Assembly: GCA_029267975.1 (NCBI GenBank)
Contig: JAJUHH010000179.1
Location: forward strand, 1-6,387
Source of the DNA: Clostridiales bacterium
GTDB taxonomy: Bacteria > Bacillota > Clostridia > Lachnospirales > Lachnospiraceae
Length of the DNA stretch: 6,387 nt
Direction of reading: 5' to 3'
Shown here in pieces: positions 1 to 6,381 of the stretch. The position numbers were made by a program, and so were the translations under genes. Position 1 is the stretch's first letter. Each line of letters starts with the position of its first letter. The notes under the pieces are model-generated. The model did no database searches, was not told where the DNA came from, and saw only the letters and a list, made by a program, of their open reading frames with translations.

Positions 1-363
1 AAGCTCTATGAGACCTATGAAAAGGCATTTGCAGATATTCCCCAGATTAAAATGAATCCGCTGCCAAAACACAGTGAAGCAAATTACTGGCTATCCTGTA
101 TTACCCTGGAAGATGGGGAGCTTAAGCCCCTTGATATCATGGAAGCCCTGGAGAGGGAGAATATCGAAGCAAGACCTCTTTGGAAACCTATGAATCTGCA
201 GCCCATCTACCGGGAGTGTGATTTTATCCATATACAGGAGGCAGCAGAAGGTGTCGCAGGGGATCTGTTTTGCCGCGGCTTATGTCTGCCCAGCGATATT
301 AAAAATACCAAAGAGGATATGGAACGGATTATTTCTATCATTCGAAATTTATATGGAAGGTAA
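1..363 (+). CDS. DegT/DnrJ/EryC1/StrS-family sugar aminotransferase, C-terminal part (5' end outside window)
   Basis: The reading frame is open from base 1 (AAG CTC TAT...) to the TAA at 361-363, giving about 120 residues. The first in-frame ATG, at 52, is internal and not the start. The sequence matches the C-terminal small domain of PLP-dependent nucleotide-sugar aminotransferases: a 'SEANYWLSCI' strand, then 'ARPLWKPMNLQPIY', and a closing 'GLCLPSDI' followed by a helix. The RPLWKPM-LQP and LF-RGLCLPS signatures are typical of the PglE/EpsN group, which transfers an amino group from glutamate to C4 of a UDP-4-keto-6-deoxy sugar. The PLP lysine and cofactor-binding parts lie upstream, so catalytic competence cannot be judged. 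Family members are usually about 370-400 residues, so roughly two thirds is missing. It sits 9 bases before the sugar-phosphate transferase/acetyltransferase gene, the neighbourhood expected for making and loading an acetamido sugar. The exact substrate is inferred. Confidence 0.9.
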   Translation, partial: KLYETYEKAFADIPQIKMNPLPKHSEANYWLSCITLEDGELKPLDIMEALERENIEARPLWKPMNLQPIYRECDFIHIQEAAEGVAGDLFCRGLCLPSDIKNTKEDMERIISIIRNLYGR

Positions 364-372
364 GAGAAGCTC

Positions 373-1695
373 ATGTATCAAAAATATATGAAAAGGGTCT
401 TCGATGTCATCGCATCCTTTAGTGCAATGCTCCTATTGTCCCCCCTCTTTGCTCTGATCTCCCTTCTGGTTCGGATGATGCTGGGAAAGCCCGTGCTGTT
501 TTTGCAAAAGCGGCCAGGGTACCAGGAAAAGCTCTTTATCTTATATAAGTTCAGAACCATGACAGACCAGAAGGATGACAAGGGGAAGCTGCTGCCGGAT
601 GAAAGAAGAATTACCAGATTTGGAAAGCTTCTTCGGTCTACATCCATGGATGAGCTTCCGGAGTTATTCAATGTATTAAAGGGGGATATGTCCCTGGTGG
701 GTCCAAGACCCCTGCTCCTTCGATATCTGCCTTATTACACAGAGGAGGAAAGAAAAAGAAGCCTGGTGAAGCCGGGGATTACGGGACCTGCACAGATCAG
801 TGGCCGCAACGCCCTATCCTGGGAGGAACGCTTTCGCTTAGACCTGGAATATGTGAAGCAGGTATCTTTCTTGGGAGATTTAAAGATACTCCTTCAAACC
901 CTGGTGGCCGTATTAAAGCGTAAGGATATACTGGTAGGAAAGGAGCATGTTATGGAGGATTTTGATGTCGTAAGAAAACGGGAACAAGAGAAGGACAGGA
1001 GGGCTGAGCCGCAAGGGAACAAAGCTGTGATACGCTATCTTACACAGGAGGATTTGATCCGTTACGAAAGTATCCTTGTAAGGCTGCTGGAGGAGAATAT
1101 GCAGATTAATTTTCCGGAGTATACAAAGCGTCTGGCGGATGATGCTTATGAGCCTTCTCCTGATAATAAGCAGACGGTATATAGGAAGCCGGAGTATTTT
1201 CACTCTTATGTGACTAAGGCCTTGCAGGATATGAAGGATTATCAGAGCACCGGATCTGCAATCTTAATCGGCGCATTCTCCGCTGGCAGGATCATCGGCT
1301 TTCTCTGGGCCTATCGAAGACAGTTCCTGAAGGAACGACGTATTCATATCAGTCATATTATTGTTAATAAAGAGGAACGCTCAGGCGGTGTAGGAAGTGC
1401 TATGCTGCTTTTTCTGGAAGAGATGGCAAGAAAGGAAGGGATTACAAAGCTTGAGCTGGTTACCTCTGCAGGGAATGAAGCGACCCTTCGGTTCTATGCG
1501 GCAAAAGGCTTTCTGATCACCCGTCATCAACTGGAAAAGGTTTTGGCAGACGAAGAAGTACTGCCGGAACAAGCAGGGTTGCCAGGGCAAACGAAGCTGT
1601 CAGAGCAAGCGGTTCTACCGGGCGATCCTAAGCTGTCTGAGGATAAGGGTAGTATGGAGGAGGATTATGATAATCGAAAAGTCCGTGAAGAATAA
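373..1695 (+). CDS. Polyprenyl-phosphate sugar-1-phosphate transferase (PglC/EpsL type) fused to a GNAT N-acetyltransferase
   Basis: This 440-residue protein joins two enzymes. Residues 1-195 form a monotopic bacterial sugar transferase, which moves a sugar-1-phosphate from a UDP-sugar to undecaprenyl phosphate at the inner membrane face and starts the lipid-linked oligosaccharide. Visible are the hydrophobic re-entrant helix (about 10-37) with its Ser23-Pro24 break, KFRTM (59-63), the catalytic Asp93-Glu94 pair, SLVGPRP (107-113) and KPGITGPAQISGRN (133-146). The length and lack of extra N-terminal membrane helices fit the small PglC form, not the large WcaJ/WbaP form. A charged linker (about 196-217) leads to a GNAT fold (about 220-390) with the acetyl-CoA loop RSGGVG (336-341) and NEATLRFYAAKGF (368-380). 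Residues 395-424 are tandem hexapeptides, followed by an acidic end. The start at 373 is supported by AAGAGAAG just upstream and by the family N-terminus. Coupling to the preceding aminotransferase suggests that GNAT acetylates a sugar amine, by inference. The two domain assignments are firm; the substrate is not. Confidence 0.93.
   Translation: MYQKYMKRVFDVIASFSAMLLLSPLFALISLLVRMMLGKPVLFLQKRPGYQEKLFILYKFRTMTDQKDDKGKLLPDERRITRFGKLLRSTSMDELPELFNVLKGDMSLVGPRPLLLRYLPYYTEEERKRSLVKPGITGPAQISGRNALSWEERFRLDLEYVKQVSFLGDLKILLQTLVAVLKRKDILVGKEHVMEDFDVVRKREQEKDRRAEPQGNKAVIRYLTQEDLIRYESILVRLLEENMQINFPEYTKRLADDAYEPSPDNKQTVYRKPEYFHSYVTKALQDMKDYQSTGSAILIGAFSAGRIIGFLWAYRRQFLKERRIHISHIIVNKEERSGGVGSAMLLFLEEMARKEGITKLELVTSAGNEATLRFYAAKGFLITRHQLEKVLADEEVLPEQAGLPGQTKLSEQAVLPGDPKLSEDKGSMEEDYDNRKVREE
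1555..1644 (+). repeat. Five degenerate 18-bp tandem units encoding a hexapeptide repeat
   Basis: Codons 395-424 of the fusion enzyme read as five six-residue units: EVLPEQ, AGLPGQ, TKLSEQ, AVLPGD, PKLSED. Leucine is fixed at position 3, Pro or Ser occupies position 4, Glu or Gly position 5, and Gln or Asp position 6. Units 2-3 and 4-5 also pair as a 12-residue (36-base) higher-order repeat. The DNA copies have diverged, so the array is not freshly expanded. It lies after the GNAT fold and looks like a flexible, Pro- and acid-rich tail. No function can be assigned. Confidence 0.8.
1656..1663 (+). promoter_or_regulatory. Strong Shine-Dalgarno site for the DegT-like gene, inside the upstream coding sequence
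   Basis: GGAGGAGG ends three bases before the ATG at 1667, and its first GGAGG core has a 6-base spacing. It lies in the last codons of the fusion enzyme, so the start of the next gene is embedded in the tail. It decides the 1667 start over the in-frame ATG at 1745, which lacks a comparable site. Confidence 0.8.
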
Positions 1696-2617
1696 AGGCA
1701 ATTGTCTGCGGAAGGAGCGTTATTACCAAAGTGCCCGAGAGGCCATGTATGATCTGCTTAGGAATATGAGAAAGCAGGATATGTTAGATACCATCCTTCT
1801 GCCGGCTTATATCGGCTGGTCCCCCAGGGAAGGAAGCGGTATCTATGACCCGGTTGCAAGCCTAAAGGAGCTTTCCGTCCGTTTTTACCAAATGACCACC
1901 GACCTGCAGATTAATCAAGAGGATCTGCTTGATAAGATCAGGGACTTACCTGCCCATAGGTTTGCAGTACTTTTAGTGAACTATTTTGGCTTTCCGGACG
2001 AGGGAAAGCAGGTCATTACCAAGCTTATCAGAGCTGCGGGAGGATGGCTGATTGAAGATAATGCCCATGGATATTTTACCTATCATTTTTCAGAAGAAAA
2101 CGATTGTGACGCCAGCTTTTTTTCTCTTCATAAGCTGTTTCCCTTCCCTAAGGGAGGAAGTCTTATCATAAATCATCCTGAGCTTGAGAAACTTTCCTTT
2201 CAGGATATGGGATATGCAGCCTTTGACCCCTATCCCTATAACCTTCCTGCCATTGCCAGGATCAGGCGTTCTAATTATCAAAGGCTGGAGGAGCTTTTAT
2301 ACGGTCTATGCGACCAAGGACATATCAGCCTGCTATATAAGAAGGGGGTAGAAGCTCCGGTGGTACCACAATCCCTGCCCGTAAGAATTCTGACCTGTGA
2401 CAGAAACCAACTCTATGAAAAAATGAATGAAGCAGGCTATGGGGTTGTTAGCCTGTATCATACCTTAATCGAGCCCTTACGGACCCCGGAATTTAAAGAC
2501 AGCGTAAGTCTGTCCGGAAATATCCTCAATCTGCCGGTACATCAGGATGTAAATCCTGACTTTTATCCGGATATGATAGGGAAGCTTCAGGAATACTGCG
2601 GGGGTAGGGAGACATGA
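1667..2617 (+). CDS. Short, divergent DegT/DnrJ/EryC1/StrS-like PLP-dependent aminotransferase homologue
   Basis: A 316-residue protein with the fold-type I PLP signature order: 'ILLPAYIG' (43-50), a strand-loop 'VLLVNYFGFPDE' (101-112), 'WLIEDNAHG' (127-135) whose Asp131 fits the residue that pairs with the PLP ring nitrogen, then 'FFSLHKLFPFPKGG' (151-164), and a C-terminal 'ILNLPVHQDV' (286-295). In standard DegT proteins the Schiff-base lysine lies five residues after the serine of SFHxxK. Here that position is Phe158, and the lysine is Lys156 within SLHK. A related SLRK-type arrangement occurs in a subgroup of DegT-like proteins (from memory), so activity is possible but unproven. It is shorter than the usual 370-400 residues. 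The start overlaps the upstream gene by 29 bases, and the stop overlaps the next start (ATGA), suggesting coupled translation. Likely roles are a second aminotransferase for the glycan, or a degenerate partner of the first. Confidence 0.78.
   Translation: MIIEKSVKNKGNCLRKERYYQSAREAMYDLLRNMRKQDMLDTILLPAYIGWSPREGSGIYDPVASLKELSVRFYQMTTDLQINQEDLLDKIRDLPAHRFAVLLVNYFGFPDEGKQVITKLIRAAGGWLIEDNAHGYFTYHFSEENDCDASFFSLHKLFPFPKGGSLIINHPELEKLSFQDMGYAAFDPYPYNLPAIARIRRSNYQRLEELLYGLCDQGHISLLYKKGVEAPVVPQSLPVRILTCDRNQLYEKMNEAGYGVVSLYHTLIEPLRTPEFKDSVSLSGNILNLPVHQDVNPDFYPDMIGKLQEYCGGRET
2606..2611 (+). promoter_or_regulatory. Shine-Dalgarno site for the double glycosyltransferase
   Basis: AGGGAG ends two bases before the ATG at 2614, with a GGGGG tract at 2600-2604 also within reach. 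The start overlaps the previous stop codon as ATGA, the standard arrangement for translational re-initiation, and this supports the 2614 start. Confidence 0.55.
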
Positions 2618-4926
2618 AGAAAGGCAAAAGAATATTACACATCATTAAGACCAATACAGGCGCTGTCTGGGCTTACCGACAAATTGAGAAGCTGCAGCAG
2701 ATGGGACTTCAGATTACGGTAATGCTGCCCAGGGATGACAGCGGCTTTGCACTGTTATATAAGCAATTAGGTATTCCGGTAGTGGCATTTGATGCCTCCC
2801 TTCCGGTGACCAGACCCTGGAGAATCTTTCAGAGAATCAGGAGCTTCCGGATTTTGATTAAGAAGCTGAAGCCGGATTTGGTTCATTGCCACTTTGTCAC
2901 CAACATCATCTTTTGCAGGCTTGCTCTGAGGAACAGGCCCATTCCCAGACTGTTTCAGGTACCCGGTCCCCTGCACCTGGAAAATGTGCTCTTTCGCTAC
3001 GCAGAGCTGCTGTCAAGTGACCAAAATGATTATTGGGCCGGGAGCTGTCATAAAACCTGTGATATCTATGAAGAGCTGAACGTTCCCAAGGACAGGATAT
3101 TCTTTGGTTACTATGCCAGCGACTTTGATACCTATGCAGAGCACTCCCAAAGAAGCGGAAAGCTGAGGCGGGAATATAATATCCCGGAGGATAGCTTTCT
3201 GATCGGAACAGTCAGCTACTTTTACAAGCCCAAGTATTATTTGCTTCAATTTGCAGGGATTAAGGGACATGAGGATTTTATCCGGGCCTTCTATCTGCTG
3301 CATAAGAAATATCCCAAGGTCAGAGCCGTAATCATCGGGGGTCCTGCACCCGGCTCAGAAAAATATGCCCAGCGACTGATGCGCAAGGCAAAGCGGCTAT
3401 GCGGGGACGCCATTATCTTTACCGGTCACAGGGAGGATATCTCTGAGATATATCCGGACCTTGACCTGGCGGTTCATCCCTCCCGAAGTGAGAATTACGG
3501 AGGTTGTGGTGAATCCCTGGCGTATGGAATACCCACCCTTACCACGGATGTGGGGGGATTTCCTGAGTTCATCAGAGAAAAAGAAACCGGCTATCTGGTA
3601 CCTGCAGCCAATCCCTACAAACTGGCAAAGAAGATGGAATATATTATGAAGCATTACCGGCAGGCCAAAGAGACTGCCAAAAGAGGTCAGGAACAGATGC
3701 AGCGGATCAGCAGCAGTCTTTCAGCAAAGCAGGCCTATGAGATGTACTCCAGAATATTTCCTGATTCCATAAAGGCCACCTTTTTTTATGATATCAGATT
3801 CCTGCAGCAGGATGGGGCAATCTATTCCCATTATGGGGTAAATGACCGGATGTTTGACAGGTATCTGGCCATCTTTGATCAATTTACTTATGTGGGCAGA
3901 CTGGACCCGGTGACGGATCAGAACAGACATTTTCTGAAGGAACAATACCGGGTTCATAATATATCCTTAATTACTTTTAAAAATAACTACTCAGATGTGC
4001 GTCAGGTGGTAAGAAAGGCAGTAGAGGAGGCACAGTTTTGTATCCTCCGGCTGCCCAGTATCGCAGGTGCTCTTGCCTGGTATGAATGTGAACGGCAGCA
4101 TAAGCCCTATGCTGCTGAGGTTGTGGGCAACATCTTCGAAGCCCTATGGTACCATAGCTTAAAGGGAAGACTAGTGGCGTTTCCACTTCATCTGCTTATG
4201 AGATATGTCATCAGGCGTTCCCGATATGTGGCTTATCTCACTGAAAGCTACCTGCAGAAGCATTATCCCACCAGGGGGCGGGCTTACGGGGGCATCACCA
4301 ATGTAAGTCTTCCGAAACTTGAGGAGGACATTCTGACGAAGAGAATTGATAAGATCAAGGGACTTGACAAGCAGCAGTTTATTCATATTGGCCTCATTGG
4401 TTCCCTGGATGTAAACTATAAGGGACAGGATACTGCCATCAAAGCATTGGCCTTACTGAAGGATAGATATCCCATGCTTCGCCTGAACTTCCTGGGACCG
4501 GGAAGCAAGGAGCGTTGGGAGGCGATGGCAAGAGAAGCCGGAGTGGAAGACTGTGTGAACTTCTGTGGTACACTTCCGGGAGGGCAGCCGGTGTATGATT
4601 GGCTGGATCAAATGGATATTTATATCCAACCCAGTCTGACAGAGGGACACGGCAGAGCAGTGGTAGAAGCCATGAGCCGGAGCTGTGTTGCCTTTGCCTC
4701 CAATACGGGAGGATTGGTGGATTCCCTTCCGGCTGAATATCTCTTCCCCAAGAGGGATGAAAAGAAGCTGGCCGCCCTGATCGAGCGTGCAATCACAGAT
4801 CATGAGTTTGCCTTAAAGGCAGCCAGAGACAATTTTCAGAGGGCGAAGAGGTTCCAGGAAGAAGTGATTGAGCAAAAACGCAGGAAATTCTACTCCAGTG
4901 CCTTGCGCTACTGGAAGCTGCAATAA
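2614..4926 (+). CDS. Double-headed glycosyltransferase: two complete GT4-type (GT-B) units in one polypeptide
   Basis: At 770 residues this is about twice the length of a normal GT4 enzyme. Unit 1 (about 1-382) has an N-terminal Rossmann half with 'KPDLVHCHFVTN' (86-97), a donor half with 'YKPKYYLLQFAGIKGHEDFI' (204-223), 'IIFTGHRED' (267-275), and SRSENYGGCGESL (290-302), where Glu293 and Glu300 take the place of the EX7E pair in the shorter SEN-GG--ES form. Unit 2 (about 386-770) starts with 'FYDIRFLQQDGAIYSHYG' (391-408) and 'RYLAIFDQFTYVGRLDP' (416-432). It has 'YAAEVVGNIFEALWYHSLKG' (499-518), 'GSLDVNYKGQD' (596-606) and a regular EX7E, Glu677 to Glu685. Neither half has a signal peptide or a clear membrane helix, so both should act at the cytoplasmic membrane face. 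Both units keep their key acidic residues, suggesting two successive sugar additions to the lipid-linked acceptor. Donors and linkages cannot be read from sequence. Confidence 0.92.
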   Translation: MKKGKRILHIIKTNTGAVWAYRQIEKLQQMGLQITVMLPRDDSGFALLYKQLGIPVVAFDASLPVTRPWRIFQRIRSFRILIKKLKPDLVHCHFVTNIIFCRLALRNRPIPRLFQVPGPLHLENVLFRYAELLSSDQNDYWAGSCHKTCDIYEELNVPKDRIFFGYYASDFDTYAEHSQRSGKLRREYNIPEDSFLIGTVSYFYKPKYYLLQFAGIKGHEDFIRAFYLLHKKYPKVRAVIIGGPAPGSEKYAQRLMRKAKRLCGDAIIFTGHREDISEIYPDLDLAVHPSRSENYGGCGESLAYGIPTLTTDVGGFPEFIREKETGYLVPAANPYKLAKKMEYIMKHYRQAKETAKRGQEQMQRISSSLSAKQAYEMYSRIFPDSIKATFFYDIRFLQQDGAIYSHYGVNDRMFDRYLAIFDQFTYVGRLDPVTDQNRHFLKEQYRVHNISLITFKNNYSDVRQVVRKAVEEAQFCILRLPSIAGALAWYECERQHKPYAAEVVGNIFEALWYHSLKGRLVAFPLHLLMRYVIRRSRYVAYLTESYLQKHYPTRGRAYGGITNVSLPKLEEDILTKRIDKIKGLDKQQFIHIGLIGSLDVNYKGQDTAIKALALLKDRYPMLRLNFLGPGSKERWEAMAREAGVEDCVNFCGTLPGGQPVYDWLDQMDIYIQPSLTEGHGRAVVEAMSRSCVAFASNTGGLVDSLPAEYLFPKRDEKKLAALIERAITDHEFALKAARDNFQRAKRFQEEVIEQKRRKFYSSALRYWKLQ

Positions 4927-4934
4927 GGAAATAA

Positions 4935-4947
4935 GGGGGAAGGAAGG
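4935..4947 (+). promoter_or_regulatory. Purine-rich ribosome binding site of the polymerase-like gene
   Basis: The 21-base gap after the glycosyltransferase stop holds GGGGGAAGGAAGG directly before the ATG at 4948. GGGGGA at 4935-4940 has a 7-base spacing and is the likely Shine-Dalgarno core. No hairpin or T-run is seen here, so nothing suggests a terminator between the two genes. Confidence 0.6.
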
Positions 4948-6381
4948 ATGCAAAAGACCGGATGGTTACGTATCAGCTATTTGATTGATATCATTATTGT
5001 TAGCCTGTCACTGGCGAGCGCATGGTATACTGCCTACTTTGTCAACAATGAGGGCTATGTATTTATTTGCCTGCTTCCGCTTACTTATGCTGCTGTTTAC
5101 CTGCTGGTGCTCCGCAGAAAGATCTTCGGGGAGCTTAGAATATTCCTAACGGTCTTTACCGGGGTGAGCTTTGTCAGATATGTTCTCATGCCGTTGCTGA
5201 TTGTCCTGTCAGGCTTATATGGAGGGCGCTCAGCCATTACCCCTTCCCCGGAAAGTTTTCGCAAGGCTACCTTTCTTATGATATATGAACTGCTTTTTCT
5301 GGGGGTGGTAATCCAGTTCCTTGAGACAAGAAAGGCTGCCAGAGAGCGGAAGCATAGCTTCCTCTTGGAATTTGAATTCCCGCAGTACACCTTAACCTAT
5401 ACGGCATTCTTTATCCTGACCCTGCTTCTAAGCCTGCTGATGCCAAGCAGCTATAATCTGTTCAGCTTTATAAAACCAAGACTGTCCGGCGCCCAGCATC
5501 TGACCAGTCCCGGCTTTATACAAGCAGTTATCCTGTATATGCTCTTTACCAGCAAGCATTTGCTCTTTGCCCTTGGTATGACCTTCTGCTACAGAAGACA
5601 TCAGCAAACCCATAAGCAGCGCTATCAAAATCTTGCCTTTCTTATTTTGATCCTGAACATCAGCATTTATTATGGCCTTAACCGCTCCGACCTGGTGATG
5701 CCGGCCCTTGCTTCCCTGCTGATCTACAGTTTACTGTTCAGAGATAAAAATTATGTAAAATATATACTGGCTGCAGGCTTGGTTTTTGCACTGGTAAATA
5801 CCATAGCAGCCTCCAGGGAGCTTGCCTCATTTTCGAAAAATACCAGCCAGCTGATTGATACTGCAGATTTTGTTCAGGGTTACTTCGGAGGGATCTATAA
5901 TGTGGCCATTGCAATCGAGACCTATGACTATTTTCCTCAGGTCAGGAGTCTCCCAAGACTGCTTTATGATACCTTCCGACCCTTTATCGGCTTTAATGTA
6001 CTGCTAAAGAATGTGAATATCACCTTTACCAATGCATTTTTTAACCGGAGGCTCTGGTTTAGTAATGCCTCCTCACAGATTATCCCCATGATTGGGCAGG
6101 GATATCTGCATTTTGGCTATGTTCTGGCACCGGTATTGGACAGTCTTGTACTTGGGCTTGCCTGGTATCTGGAGAACAGGCTGAGCCGGATCAGAAGAAT
6201 AGAGGTAGTATACTTCTATGGAATCTGTCTGATACGGATGGCCTTTCTGATGGGGCAGAACACCTCAAATATTTCTAATGAGTTAAGCATGAATCTGGTG
6301 ATGTTCACTATTATTTATTTTGTGAATAATCGTATTAGTTTCCATCCTAAGGGGGGCGTCCATGGCTCGAAAAATTCTTAA
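4948..6381 (+). CDS. Polytopic membrane protein, probable Wzy-type oligosaccharide repeat-unit polymerase
   Basis: A 477-residue, very hydrophobic protein with about 11-12 likely membrane spans, by eye near 11-31, 36-55, 64-90, 108-125, 149-165, 190-212, 226-243, 247-264, 269-286, 383-407, 418-437 and 447-461. A long hydrophilic loop (about 288-378) separates the last three spans from the rest, the layout of Wzy O-antigen and capsule polymerases, whose large loop is outside the cytoplasm. The stretch 'IIPMIGQGYLHFGYVLAPVL' (378-397) resembles the G-GY--FG signature after that loop in repeat-unit polymerases. In the Wzx/Wzy pathway such a protein joins undecaprenyl-linked repeats on the outer face of the membrane. 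Wzy proteins are poorly conserved, so the call rests on topology, the motif and location in a glycan cluster. A different glycan-related membrane protein is possible, but the span count and loop argue against a transporter such as Wzx. Confidence 0.75.
   Translation: MQKTGWLRISYLIDIIIVSLSLASAWYTAYFVNNEGYVFICLLPLTYAAVYLLVLRRKIFGELRIFLTVFTGVSFVRYVLMPLLIVLSGLYGGRSAITPSPESFRKATFLMIYELLFLGVVIQFLETRKAARERKHSFLLEFEFPQYTLTYTAFFILTLLLSLLMPSSYNLFSFIKPRLSGAQHLTSPGFIQAVILYMLFTSKHLLFALGMTFCYRRHQQTHKQRYQNLAFLILILNISIYYGLNRSDLVMPALASLLIYSLLFRDKNYVKYILAAGLVFALVNTIAASRELASFSKNTSQLIDTADFVQGYFGGIYNVAIAIETYDYFPQVRSLPRLLYDTFRPFIGFNVLLKNVNITFTNAFFNRRLWFSNASSQIIPMIGQGYLHFGYVLAPVLDSLVLGLAWYLENRLSRIRRIEVVYFYGICLIRMAFLMGQNTSNISNELSMNLVMFTIIYFVNNRISFHPKGGVHGSKNS
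6349..6356 (+). promoter_or_regulatory. Shine-Dalgarno site for the gene that begins at 6362
   Basis: AAGGGGGG ends five bases before the ATG at 6362 and lies inside the last codons of the polymerase-like gene. With the overlapping start, it marks the beginning of the next gene of the operon. Confidence 0.6.

Noticed and set aside
1555..1644. The hexapeptide repeats as a left-handed beta-helix (bacterial transferase hexapeptide, PglD-like)
   Set aside because: The period is six residues, but the pattern xxL[PS][EG][QD] is not the [LIV]-[GA]-x-x-[STAV]-x motif, and thirty Pro- and acid-rich residues are too few for that fold.
373..1695. The fusion enzyme as a frameshift or assembly join of two genes
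   Set aside because: The frame is continuous through the linker, no strong Shine-Dalgarno plus ATG precedes the GNAT region at about 1030, and a charged linker bridges the domains as expected for a real fusion.
4439..4803. Two long antisense open frames (116-117 codons) overlapping each other within the second glycosyltransferase unit
   Set aside because: They run opposite to a gene with intact conserved motifs, overlap each other in different frames, show no recognisable domain and have no neighbouring gap for a promoter. They are shadows of the real gene.
4927..4947. Possible terminator or internal promoter in the 21-base gap before the polymerase-like gene
   Set aside because: There is no inverted repeat, no T-run and no -35/-10 pair. 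The gap is fully explained as a ribosome binding site.
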